A stretch of 64,000 nt of DNA, from NCBI GenBank assembly GCA_026413225.1, contig CM048575.1:6538001-6602000 (forward strand). Reading direction: 5' to 3'. This document shows, piece after piece, positions 11,544-22,045 of this stretch. Origin of the DNA: Otis tarda (Eukaryota > Chordata > Aves > Otidiformes > Otididae). Each line of letters opens with the position of its first letter. The stretch's first letter is position 1. The notes beneath the pieces are model-generated. The model was not told the DNA's origin. It did not search any database and was given only the letters and a program-made list of their open reading frames with translations. The position numbers and the translations under genes are program-made.

Positions 11544-13295
11544 CCTTCAGTAGCTGTACATGGTCTCTGCTTGTCCCCGAATCATTAAAAATGACAATAA
11601 GTAATCACTACCATCACAGACAAGGCAACCAAGGTTATATGATTTACTTCATGCTGTACAATCAACAAGAGATTAAAAAAAAAAACCCCCAAACCACAGA
11701 GTCCAAGTCTACCTTGCAAGGCAGTGCTAGGGCTAGTTGTCCTGATCTACATCCTCCAGTCTTCACTACGCAGGGACCAGGACCATCAGACAGCAATAAC
11801 TTTTATTCCGGAACACAACATCTGGCTGCAGATCCATCTCCATCACTGTATGCACTGCAGCTCCAAAAGCTTCCTCTGAAATGGGGGGAAGGCAGAGGAA
11901 AGGAGAGAGCAGGAAAAATCATCATCCCTTTCTACTCATTGCCCTTTCTCTGAACAAACTCACTAGGGTGACGCATGAGACACAAAAGCAATTCCTACCA
12001 TTACAAATAAAATCTTCCCAATCTGCAATGTCTCAGTAACTTCAGACATCAAAGGCCTCACCTGCTTGCTTGAAATTTTCCATGGAAATGGGACTCTGGA
12101 TCCAACCTCCCAGCTCTGTTCCCTTGTGCACAGAATTATGCAAAATGGCCTCTTCAGGATATGTGTATCTGCCACTTTTGGCTACTCTGTGAAGTGAATC
12201 CCTTGACTGTACAATAATTGATGGGCAGGCTGAGAGACAGGTGACTGGCAGAGTAATTGAAGCAATGTCCCTTTGGTGATGAAGGGATCAGGTAGCATCT
12301 GTATTATCCTGAAGGTCTCTGCTACCCAATCTTCTCTCTCTTGCTGTCTGGATACAGCTCTTCTGTGCCCAAACAATCCACGTACGAAGGCAAGCAAAGA
12401 GCAAAACCTTAAAGCTCCATCACACAGCAGGAGTGCAAGCAGCTCTCCCAGCGTGGCAGACCCAGGCAGGGCTGCAGTGTGATATATATATATACACACA
12501 CACACACATTGAGTAGATCATAAAAATAATCTACTGAAAATGTTTTATTTCTGTTACTTTAGCTAGATGTATAAATACATGTATGTGTTTGTGCATATAC
12601 AGACACGCAGCATACGTGGCTATGTGGAGCTCAGCACCACGAGGAAACAGAGCTGTGCATTCCTACGGCAGTGAACAGATAGCTTTGACCCCGGTGCAGG
12701 ATCTGACCCTTCCTAGGAGAAGAAACAGCCCTTGTTTCTAATCGTGAGGTCTCTGAGCATCCCTAGAAGATTTCCCACCCCAGGCTCTCGCTGTAGGTTG
12801 TGGTGGATTCAGAGGCACCAAGGGGCTGTGGAGTGCAGCCACCAGCCAGGTCAGCAGAAGATGAAGGCCACATCCTCTCACTGATGGAGGTTTCGAACCC
12901 TTCCTCCATCTACGCATGCTGCAGAACTGAGGGTTTCTGCTACGCTATTAAAAATACAAATGAAAATAGCCCCTGAGCTCATCCATTTTCAGAGTAGCTA
13001 ATTTGTCCCTAGGGACTGGCTGGAGGGGATGGGGGGATGGAAACCGCGCTCTCTCTCCTGTTATAAAAATAACAAAAAGTGATGAATGACCCTCACTGCT
13101 CAGGATGGGAAGCAGCAGCTTTTTCAGCCTGAGATAAATTACTCCTGTCACCGCAGGTAGCACAGCGATTTACCCACAATATACCCAGGCCAGCTCCTCG
13201 GCGACCCGGCTTTACCAGCCTCGCTTATCTCATCTCCAAAGATTTTTGTCTTGTTTAAAATCAAAATGAGACCAATTGGGGAACAAGAGGTGAGG
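11543..13295. other. Unique non-coding sequence with one microsatellite
   Basis: Apart from the TA/CA repeat near 12.49 kb I recognise nothing. The GACCCCGGTGCAGGATCTGA stretch near 12688 faintly resembles an old reptilian repeat, but it is too short to call. Confidence 0.45.
12483..12508. repeat. Compound (TA)n(CA)n microsatellite
   Basis: About six TA units run directly into about seven CA units. The repeat is short and pure, and of a type that is often polymorphic. Confidence 0.9.
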
Positions 13296-13400
13296 CTGCG
13301 TGGGCTGGCAGCGGCGGGCGGGCAGGGCAGCCGGGGTGCGGGGAGATGTATCGCCGTCACCCTGCGCCTGCCGTGACGAGGGGATGCGAGGAGCTGGTAC
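13296..13400. other. GC-rich, CpG-dense block with G-quadruplex runs
   Basis: Roughly 105 bases are very GC-rich with many CG dinucleotides, within AT-rich flanks. On the plus strand five G runs lie at 13316-13318, 13320-13322, 13325-13327, 13333-13336 and 13340-13343, with loops of 1 to 5 bases, which fits the canonical G-quadruplex pattern. Overlapping open frames on both strands follow from the composition and have no recognisable product. It could be a small CpG island, an enhancer core, or a first exon. Confidence 0.5.
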
Positions 13401-13473
13401 AGGAACCCATTTGCAGCGCAGACACCGGGCTCCATCACGCCCACCACACCTGTACGCCCCTCCATATATTCCT

Positions 13474-13491
13474 AAGCGCCATCTATTGGCA
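13474..13491 (-). promoter_or_regulatory. CTCF-like binding motif
   Basis: The plus strand reads AAGCGCCATCTATTGGCA. It keeps the GCGCC..CT..TGG core of the CTCF motif as read on the reverse strand, so the motif itself points along the minus strand. It lies about 75 bases from the GC-rich block. CTCF sites mark insulators and loop anchors. Single motif matches are common by chance, so occupancy is unproven. Confidence 0.35.
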
Positions 13492-16400
13492 TTTCTTCCT
13501 GTGAACTAGAAAATTGTGACTCAGAGGGAAAAGCTAACAGCACACAGGAGACGCAAGCCCAGCTCTCAGTGCCGGGTTTGAAAACGGCTGGCTGTGGTTT
13601 TTTTCTGATTTTATGTGAAACGTTCGTTGTCTGCCAGGCTCCTAACCCCACATACAAGCTAATAGATTCATTTATTCAGGACAGGGAATTGATAGATTTA
13701 GTTTGATTTTCTTTTCATAAGCCTTCCTCCCCAAGCTACGTTTCTCTTTTCATTAGTGTGCTGATGGAAGAATAAACTTTTAATTCCGAGGATCAGACCT
13801 GTCAAACGAATCTCCTCTGCTCCCCAGGAAGGGAAGGCAGCTGAGATGGAGGGGGGTCCCAGCCAAGGAAACAGGCTCCGCAGGTAATTTTAGGAAAATT
13901 GCTGCAGCCAGTCATAAGCACTCTGAGTTTCCTTTCCTTAGCTCTCCAGCCACCCCTTCCATGGGAGGTTTAGTTATGCTTTGAGGTTGTTCATTTGCAG
14001 TGTTTAACAGAGCATGCTGCAAAATCCCTCATAGGAACAGAAACGTACCTTGGGAGAGCAAAAGGACAGACACAAATAGAGTGGGGAGAAAGGTATGAAA
14101 GAAATAGAGGTTCTGACAAATATATATGGGAGAAGGGAAAGCCTGGCCTTATGAGAAGAGAAATGGCAAGAAAATTTAACTGAAGAACTGAAAGCATCTC
14201 TTGTGCTACAGTTAATGACATCCCAGAAGATAATCATCAGGATCCTTGCGTCCGCCCTCGGTCACACCTTTGTGACGGTGCTTGCTGGGCTTGGGTGAGC
14301 TTTCCTTGGGGCTTCCATGTGAACAAAGTACAGTCTATATTCTTCCATTTTGCATAAAAGCATAGATAGTTTTCCCATACTTACACATGCACACAGCCTC
14401 TAACACATTCGCATGGCTTCCATTCCTCACAAAGTTGTTTGCTTTGCGTGCACACGTACAGATGTGTGTTGTGGTGATGTATACACAAAACACACGCATG
14501 TTACATCTCTAGATCTTCATTACCTGCAAATACACTTTACAGAGGAGGTATACATCTAAGGAAGATCTATTCATGCATGTGAAATCCTTCTTATTCCCCC
14601 CTCTATCCATCTTCCACCATGCCTCCTCATGGAGGTGAAAGATCCCCAGCAGAAGAATCACTCAGCTCACCCTGAAGAAACCAGCTCTTTCCCATTGTTC
14701 CACTGCTTTGTTCCAGCTGAACAGCTCTAAGGCCAGATGATGAACATGGTGCAAGCAGGGGCCAGCCAAGCTCTGATCAATAGTATCTGACAATAAAGTA
14801 ACTAGCCCTTTTTCACTCTTCAGTTTAACTTTGGGCCTTCCAATCACCATGCTGTAAAGGGAAAGGATTTAAAAGGCTCTCCTTACGGGCAGACTAGATA
14901 GTATCTGGCACTGGCGTCTCGCAAGTGAGAGCAGCACTGGGTTTATCCACACAAATAAGAAAAATCCCTAGAGAGCCTGGAGTTCAGTTCTGAGCCACAG
15001 CCATAAATCTAGGCAACATAATGCAAGGCTGAACCAACTTGTTAGGAAAACAGTAATTTTTGGGCTGGAGACTATTCCCGCACAGGAGCTGCGAGACCCA
15101 AAGGGAGAGGACAACAGAACCCCACCGACACACCAAGGAGCTAGTGGAAGGACGAGCATGTGATTTTAAATCTATTTTCTAGTCAAGACAAATCCTGCTT
15201 AGCAGAGTGAAATGCAATGTCCCAAGCATGACAGCGAAGGTGTTAACTCCCGTGTAAATAGGGTGTGAAATGCCACAACATCAGATGGGGTTTCTACTCG
15301 CTTTGCTAATTATGTTCTCTGCCAGTTTGCTCTTTATGTCATATTGCACATTGCTGCAAACTGCATCAGTAGCACCGAGCTCTGCTTCGGAAAGCAACGC
15401 AGAAATTTTCGACTTGAGTGGAAAATTTGCCAGAGGCTGTATTGTCAGAACGGGAGAAAAAAAATATAATGTATGATATACCACCATTACTATAATTAGT
15501 TCGTTTTCACAGCCATAAATGCCACTTAGGGCTTACAGCGATGGACAATGAGCAAAAAGCAAAGAACAAGTTTGTTGCATTAAACAGCCTTAAAGTAACC
15601 CTCAAAGGAGAGAGTACAAACATTTTACAGACAAAACCTTTCTGTATTTCCCCCACGCTAGTTTTTTTTTTTTTTGATGTAAACTTGATTTAGCTGTTCC
15701 TGCTTGGCGAGTACACCACTGCAGCTGCTTCGTCTTGGAGCAGCCTCACACAGCAGGGTGTGAGCAAAACAGTCACTACAGATTGTGTAGGTGTCCAGGC
15801 TTGCTTACCAAACACTGGTAGGACCCATGGCCCCAACAGCCCCAGCTAACCAAAATGCCCACTTATTTAACAGCACCTGGAAAGGGCAATTTTGCAAGTA
15901 GCTCAGATCCAGCTGCCACACACTGAGGTTACCAGCATGAAGGGTTACGTGCAGGAGAGGTAGGCATTAATTCCTTAATCTGCCACACTAACTTTTCCCT
16001 GCAAGCAAAACCATGGCTACAGCAATGACAGGAGCCAAGGGAGAGGTGATAATCCCATCTCAGCCTTTCATGGGCCGTTTCCTATCTCCTTCTCAGGCAC
16101 CACAGTGAGCCTTGGCTGGAACTTTGAAATGGAGTAGTGCTTCTGACCGTCCCGGGCTCTTCTGGGGTTCATAAGCCAGGAGATTTGTGTGCCAGCAGTT
16201 TAGCACGATACTCTGCCCACCAGAGACCAGGGACCTTCCTCCACGCTAATGCCTGCTTGAACAAGAGCAGCCCTTAGAAAATGATCTGGACTTGACAGAA
16301 AAAGCCTTCACCCACACAGAATCCATTACGATCCTTGGTCAGTTGTTTTAGCAGTTAATTATCCTCAGAAGCCAAAATACCTACATTCCTGGTTTGAATT

Positions 16401-16499
16401 TCTCTCAGCTGAGCTCCTTACCCCTGGAATTGCTCTTGTTTCATCCCTGGAAAGTAGAAAGAAAATTAGCTTTATTGACTTACAGCAAGTTACTCTTCA
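13492..16499. other. Unique non-coding sequence
   Basis: No gene or interspersed repeat is recognised. A T14 run lies at 15662-15675. Short open frames near 13995-14237 and 15270-15487 occur on both strands and look random. The region from 14340 to 14560 is rich in CA/TG dinucleotides but has no ordered array. Confidence 0.5.
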
Positions 16500-16620
16500 T
16501 TTATTCCAGGTATACACAAAGAGAATCAGCCCCGCTGGAGTTACCGCTGATTTACAATAGGTAAGTAGGTACACAATTACTTCTGGTGATTTACAACCGA
16601 GTTACCTGTTATTTATTCTA
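16500..16620 (+). repeat. Ancient amniote repeat fragment
   Basis: The segment GAGAATCAGCCC ... CTGGAGTTACCGCTGATTTA matches the old amniote element whose typical reading is 'gtggagttactcctgatttacaccagtg'. Similar GATTTACA and GAGTTAC words recur up to 16606. The element class is not certain to me; a LINE of the L3/CR1 group is possible. Confidence 0.45.
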
Positions 16621-16624
16621 GGTA

Positions 16625-16770
16625 TTTAAGGGTATATCCACATGGGAGCCCTAAGGAAAATTAAACCAAATTAATTTTAAAGTAGATTAGTTAAACTGTG
16701 TTAGACCATGACATAAACCCTCCTCTTCAGAATTAAAGAGGCCTTAATTCATTTTAGTTCATAACTCCTT
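16625..16770 (+). repeat. Ancient transposon-like fragment (class uncertain)
   Basis: The words GGGTATATCCACATGGGAGC, AAGTAGATTAGTTAAACTG, and CAGAATTAAAGAGGCCTTAA followed by TTCATTTTAGTTCA resemble an old interspersed element seen in turtles and birds, with a 'cagaattaaagtggccttaattcagttt' core. The fragment is diverged and has no coding part. I assign it by memory of the pattern, so the name is left open. Confidence 0.45.
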
Positions 16771-16866
16771 CCCCAGCGAGAAGAAACTCGGCCCAAGCGG
16801 TGGTACTAGGGAATTACAATGACCAAGTAGGAGGAAAATTAGCCCAGCTCATTCGAAAAGTGATGA
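16771..16866. other. Spacer between ancient repeats
   Basis: This is unique sequence between two old repeat fragments. Nothing is recognised. Confidence 0.4.
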
Positions 16867-16870
16867 TTGC

Positions 16871-16917
16871 TGCTTTACACCAGGAAGAGAGGAGTAAGTC
16901 CCACTGACCTCAGTGGT
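16871..16917 (+). repeat. Ancient amniote repeat fragment
   Basis: The text TGCTTTACACCAGGA and then GAGTAAGTCCCACTGACCTC with AGTGG fits the same old element as the piece at 16.5 kb ('gatttacacc ... gagtaactccattgacttcagtgg'). The two pieces may be parts of one insertion split by the transposon-like fragment between them. Confidence 0.5.
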
Positions 16918-17605
16918 GCGGAACCTCAGACTTGCACTGCAGAGTCCGTGCACTCCGGGCAGGTTAAAAGAGCACAGAAAGCCGTCACCATCTGTGTTAA
17001 TTCCTGTCAGCTCATTCCCAGCAGCCCTCCCCAGCCCTTCTGCTCCCCAGCCTGCTCCAGAGCGGGGTACAACAGGGCTATTGCACTTTATTTAACGGTT
17101 TCGTTTAACCGCTTCAGCTGCTTGATCTCGCCTCCCGGAGCTTCAGTTGGAGGGAGCGCAAGGCTGAGGAAGCGCCGGTCGCAGGGCGACCCTGCAATAA
17201 CCATTCCGGTACAGTCCGTAACGCAGAGGCAGAGGATGCCGACTCCACCTGCTGCAGGCTCTGGGAGAGGAAGCAGCGAGCCTCTCGTGCCCACGCTGGC
17301 TTCTAGCCACAAAACAGTCCAGAGGACCTAGCGCCCCAGGAAAGGATGTGATGTCTCAGGAAGGCCCCTCACCAAAGGGACGAGGTGAGCTACGAGGGCT
17401 GCCCAGCAACCTCTGCTTTGCGAATAAGCCTGGCTATGTACCTGGATCTCCTGATGGAGACCTGTTCTCCATACTAAGGGCTAATCTCCCACCCCTTGCA
17501 GGAAAGGCAGTGCTGCCCGAGGGATGAGGTGAGACATGAGACATCTACGAGAGAGTCTTCGCTTCCAGCCAGGAGTCAGAAGCAGCACAGAAGTGACCAT
17601 GGAAA
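16918..17605. other. Non-coding sequence, partly CpG-rich
   Basis: A moderately CpG-rich part lies at about 17120-17260. Overlapping frames on both strands have no domain. No repeat is recognised. Confidence 0.4.
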
Positions 17606-17725
17606 GCCTCCATTCTCTTCCATCTTTCACTCTCCCACATCATTTTACTCCCTTCATCTTTCCTCCTCCACGTCTTCCTCTCTCCTTCCTTCTCACTCTC
17701 ATACAACGCTTTTCTTCTGTTGCAG
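17606..17725 (+). repeat. Pyrimidine-rich low-complexity tract
   Basis: About 120 bases are dominated by C and T on the plus strand (CCTTCATCTTTCCTCCTCC type words). The tract ends in TTTTCTTCTGTTGCAG, a good match to a polypyrimidine tract and 3' splice site. Several open frames run through it but translate to Ser/Leu/Pro-rich low-complexity sequence. It may be a simple repeat or the end of an intron with an exon starting at 17726; no downstream exon can be recognised. Confidence 0.5.
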
Positions 17726-19624
17726 GCTCTCTCCTTTACCACCTCAGCTCACACACGTTCTTCATTGTGCAAGAGCAAAACCTCTTTTGCCCTTCACTTA
17801 CTCTGCTTTTCTCTTACATCCCACCTTTTCCCTGTGACCTTTTTCCTCTGGCTGGTGCTCTCCCAAGCATGCCCAGGAAGATAGCTAGCAGTGCAAAAAG
17901 CTGGAGCAGCTACTAACAAACAGTTTTAAAGCAAAAATACTGAGGCCAGTTCCCAGCCGTAGGACCAGCCTGTCTGGATGAAAGATGGAGACAGAAAAGT
18001 GCACACAAACACATCCCCAGTAAAACCACGGTTACTGCCAAACAGGGAAGTAACCTTTTCCAGAAGAAAAAGAGCAGAGCACTCAGCTGTCACTAGCTAT
18101 ATGCCTTTAAAGCATTTATGAACTTCTCTATCAATCAGCAGGCTGGAACATGAATTTTGGAAGGAACTGGCTATTTACAGATGACAATAAGCTCTCTCCT
18201 GGCCTTTTCCTCCCTTTCTTTAATGAACAGCCACCTCACAGAAGCAGCAGCTAGGTTTCCTGAGCCAATTACATTCGCAAACATGTAAGCGGTGTCCCTG
18301 ACTGGGCCGCACTGGGGCTACCAACGATGACCCTCGCGTGTGCTACACAAAAAGACATCAGAGCTCCTAATCAGAGCTGATCAGTTATGGCTTTACAGCA
18401 GCCTCATTAACGGCTTATGGGTTTCACAGACTCACTGTGATTGTTCAATCAGTTCAAAGTTATGAATTCCAAATTATCAGATATTAATTAAAATTTCCCT
18501 TTTGATTTCAGGGCAAGAATCCATCTGGGAGCCTGGCAGGTCTGATGAGGGAACCAACACGGCAAAGCAAGGGCAGACTACCTGCAGCTACACAAAAGGC
18601 CAGCTTCCAGGGATGCTTAACCCAGCTGTTTGCATCAGACTTGGCTTTGGTACACACTCATACTGTCCACCTGGGACAGTACTCATTAAAAGAAAGTTTA
18701 ACAACTGCAAGAGGGTTGGGGTTTTTTTTTTGCCTTCTACTATAACCTGCAAGTGTACATTACTCAAAGTCAAGCAAAGCAAAACTCTCAGATGCATGTG
18801 ATTCTAAGGACACAGCAGTGCAATCACTGCTACAGATAAAAATCAAATAAGAGATTTTCCAAACCTAACAGACTATGCCAAGTTTGATGATACACAGGCA
18901 TTTTTTGGCTTCCCATTCCTGGCGTTACATTATTCTATGATGAACTCAGCCTTCAAAAGAATAGAACAAAAGTTCAGCTTCCCATCCTTGAGCCTTTGAA
19001 GAAAGACTTGTAAACGTGACTCCAGTGCACACGTTCAAAACTCAGTAGTTAAAAGAGGGGAGGTCGCTGTCGGATGCAGGATGACCTGCATTTTAAAGCA
19101 CGGGTGCTGTCTGGCTGGGATAAACCTTACATCGAGGGACTAGTTCAGTCACACCGCGTACAAGACCTGAATTGAAATTCACCCAAGCACTTGGGATTCA
19201 AGGAACTTGCCAATTTCATATTGAGTCTAGACTGCAGTTCAGGACATTGGGATACAAAGGGTAACCACGCAGTGCCAGGCAACTACACCAGGCATCCAGG
19301 TCCTCCAGATGCTCCCAGCAGTATAAATAACACCACAAAACTCCCTTGCCTTCAAACACAAGAGGTCTGGCTGAAACACAACCTCTGAAGCAAAACCTGG
19401 TGTTTCTGAGGTGCTGCCCTTTGAGACACCTAGAAGCCAAACGGGCTGAAGGAGAGCGTTAGTGTTGCAAAAACAGAGAAAAAAAATAGGGAGAAAGTTT
19501 AGTAATACACACGTCTTGGTCTGCACTGCCAAACAGGCATGGATTTCACTTTCAGTGAATTACAGCACAGCTGAACTGTGCTTTTTTAAATATACACACT
19601 AATTGCCATGTAAATGCAGTAGAG
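17726..19624. other. Unique non-coding sequence
   Basis: No gene is recognised. An AT-rich part (18400-18512) ends in CCCTTTTGATTTCAG, another acceptable splice acceptor, but the following sequence gives no recognisable exon. Confidence 0.45.
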
Positions 19625-19675
19625 CCCAGCAGAAATGGAGCGGCCCGGCGGTATCTCTTTGCATTTTCTGCTGGG
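19625..19675. other. Inverted repeat / hairpin
   Basis: CCCAGCAGAAATG (19625-19637) is complementary to CATTTTCTGCTGGG (19662-19675), with a single bulged T. The loop is 24 bases and GC-rich at its start. The stem is 13 base pairs, shorter than most microRNA precursors, so a chance palindrome or a small structured RNA are both possible. Confidence 0.6.
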
Positions 19676-20716
19676 TTATGAGCAAGGGAGACATTTATTG
19701 CCCCATACATTCCCAGGATAATCACTTAACTGACTCAGCCCATGCACCATACTTCCTAGATAACGGGCTAAAGCATCCCTTATTAGCCCAGCTGTACCTT
19801 GGGAGCAGATTCGGAACTGCAGAGGCAAGAAGTACACGGAGTCCTAGGCTCAGCACAGGCCATCCAGAGGAGCGGGAGTAAAACCTCCTGACATAGAAAG
19901 AATGCAAGGTTTGTTTTTTTCAAGGACACAAATGAGATTGGCAAGGCCCAGTTCCCGCTAGATTTTAATGAGACTTAAGTACTTAAGCTGCTCAGGAAAT
20001 CCCTGCTGACAATAACTGCTCCGTGGGTTTCACATGTACCCAGTGGCATGGATCTCTGGAAACCAGAAAAAGCAGCAGGCTGCTCTGACTGAACAAGGAC
20101 TCTTTTCTCTCCCATCCCATCACAGTCTGCATGCATCCAAAGATCCTGTTGACTTGTGGAGTGCAACAGAAAGTTCCTGAGTTCCCACCAAAACTCTTGG
20201 ATTTACCTTCTGCTCCGTTGCCAGTTCACCAGAGATGCAGGTGAACTGTTTTCACCACTCTAACCCAGTTTTCCCATGAGGATAACAGTCTAGGCTCTGG
20301 CAGCACAATTTACAGCACAGTACTGTCTGTTACTGGTGGCTGCAGATCACTGTCGCTCTCTAAGCAGCTGATAACCTGAACACCATTGGTTTCCAAGGGA
20401 AGAAAACACAGACCTAATCCTTCGCTGAAGTAGTACAGCTTGGACTAAGTAATGTCTTAGCTGGGTCCCAGAGAGCAGCATAGACAGTCACCAGCAAGGA
20501 GAAACAAGGCAGTCAGCAGTTGACACAACTAAGGCAGCCAACCTGGGATCAGCATGAGCGTACTGCATCTGGAAACATCCACCACAGATGTTATGTTAGG
20601 CACAGCAAAAACCAGCCCTCACTTGGAGGGTCTGTGTGTAGAAAGGCGAGGCAAAAGGGGAAAAAGCAAAACAGTTCCACTAACGTCATACCAGAGTCAG
20701 ACAGAAACACAAGAGA
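19676..20716. other. Unique non-coding sequence
   Basis: Nothing is recognised beyond short overlapping open frames with no domain. Confidence 0.45.
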
Positions 20717-20764
20717 CCAGGCATCTTCCCTGTCAGTCCAGGCATCTTCCCTGTCAGTCCAGGC
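20717..20764 (+). repeat. Tandem repeat, 21-bp unit, 2.3 copies
   Basis: CCAGGCATCTTCCCTGTCAG plus T occurs twice without change (20717-20737 and 20738-20758) and restarts for six bases. Identity of the copies means a recent duplication. The open frames across it simply repeat seven residues. Confidence 0.95.
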
Positions 20765-21601
20765 TCCTGCGATCACAGTAAAACCAACGCATCCAAAACA
20801 CGACACGGTACTTACAATGAAGTGTAGAAACTGCTGGTGTACAGGATTGTATTCTTCCCCTCTTCCTACAAGCACGTAGCCCCCTCCTCCAGGACTCTCT
20901 TCCACAGAAAGCCTGCTCCACACTCACTAATTCTGGAAGCCAGTCGTCCCACTGTCCCACACTCCGCTCACCACCCGGGGTGAAGGTCCTCCTCGTCTCA
21001 GTTTGGTGTCTTTCCCTAGGGTGAGGAGGATGCTTTTTGTCTGGCATTAAGATGAATCCATTCAGCCACACTCAGACATAATTAATGCAGGCGAATATCA
21101 AGAAAAGAGGCAGACATAATTATACAGCCGTGCTTGAGAGTTAACCCTGTGTTAATTGATCACACAAAGCTGTTTCTGTGAGGAGTATGGCTGCAGAGGT
21201 TGCTACCACCTCCACCTTTTATCAGCTGCTGTTGCAACTCCTTTCACCTTGAGAGGGGGTTATGACAAGGCTTGTCTTGGGAATGAGTCTTGTTAAAAAT
21301 AGGAAATAAGTGGGGGGAGATTAATCTCAAAAGTCTAATGAATATTATCAGGATTATTCCCTAGTGAGGCTCAACAGAAGAGTTCTACGTGCTTTTACTG
21401 TTATCACTGTTAGGAAGGGAACAGTGCCTGGAGACCCCAGGTTCTGCAGCCTGGGACCAGAGGGCAGTCCCTGCCCCACGTGCCGTTAGAGGTGCACTCG
21501 TACGGTGCCCGGAGTCACCATCCCAGCTTAGCCTTGGCTGCGGGTAGTGCTGAGCATCAGCACTGGGCCAGCCTCACAAGGCATCTCAGCACGTGGGTGG
21601 A
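20765..21601. other. Unique non-coding sequence
   Basis: No gene is recognised. An AT-rich part lies at about 21070-21170. A CCAGAGGGCAG word at 21456-21466 resembles the core of a CTCF site but is common by chance. Confidence 0.45.
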
Positions 21602-22045
21602 GGACAAGGACGATCAGAGGGCTGAAGCACCTAGGAGGCCAGGCTGAGAGAGCTGGGGCTGTTCAGCCTGGAGAAGAGGAGGCTCCGGGGAGACCTGATA
21701 GCGGTCTTCCAGTACCTCAAGGGAACTGACAGAAAAGATGGGGACAGACTTTCTAGCAGGGTCTGTTGTGACAGGACAAGGGGAAATGGTTTTAAAATAA
21801 AAGAAGGTAGATTTAGACTAGATATAGGGAACAATTTTTTTTCTTTACAATGAGGGTGGCAAAACCCTGGCCCAGGCTGCCCAGAGAGGTGGTGGATGCC
21901 CCATCCCTGGAAACATTCAAGGCCAGGTTGGCCAGGACTCTCTGAGCAACCTGATCTGGTTGGAGATGTCCCTGCTCCTTGCTGGGCAGTTGGACTGGAT
22001 GGGCTTTAACGGTCCCTTCCCACCCAAACCAGTCTATGATTCTAA
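21602..22045 (+). mobile_element. CR1 LINE, 5'-truncated 3' end copy
   Basis: This is a clear avian CR1 tail of about 440 bases. Diagnostic words in order are GATCAGAGGGCTGAAGCACC, GCTGTTCAGCCTGGAGAAGA, GGAGACCTGATAGC, CAGGCTGCCCAGAGAGGTGG, CCCCATCCCTGGAAACATTC, and the ending TCTATGATTCTAA. No reverse transcriptase frame is included, as is usual for CR1, which inserts as short 3' pieces. Open frames inside it are shadows of the repeat. It is better preserved than the copy at 9.1 kb. Confidence 0.96.

Noticed and set aside
11378..11953. Longest open frame in the window (191 codons, plus strand)
   Set aside because: It runs through the 31-A tract and a second A-rich run, translating to lysine runs, and has no domain. 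Slippage-prone repeats make it an accidental frame.
12890..12915. GGTTTCGAACCC word resembling a tRNA T-loop
   Set aside because: No acceptor stem, D arm or anticodon arm can be fitted upstream.
13079..13135. C-box-like GTGATGA and D-box-like CTGA spaced about 45 bases apart
   Set aside because: The flanks do not form the terminal stem a C/D snoRNA needs.
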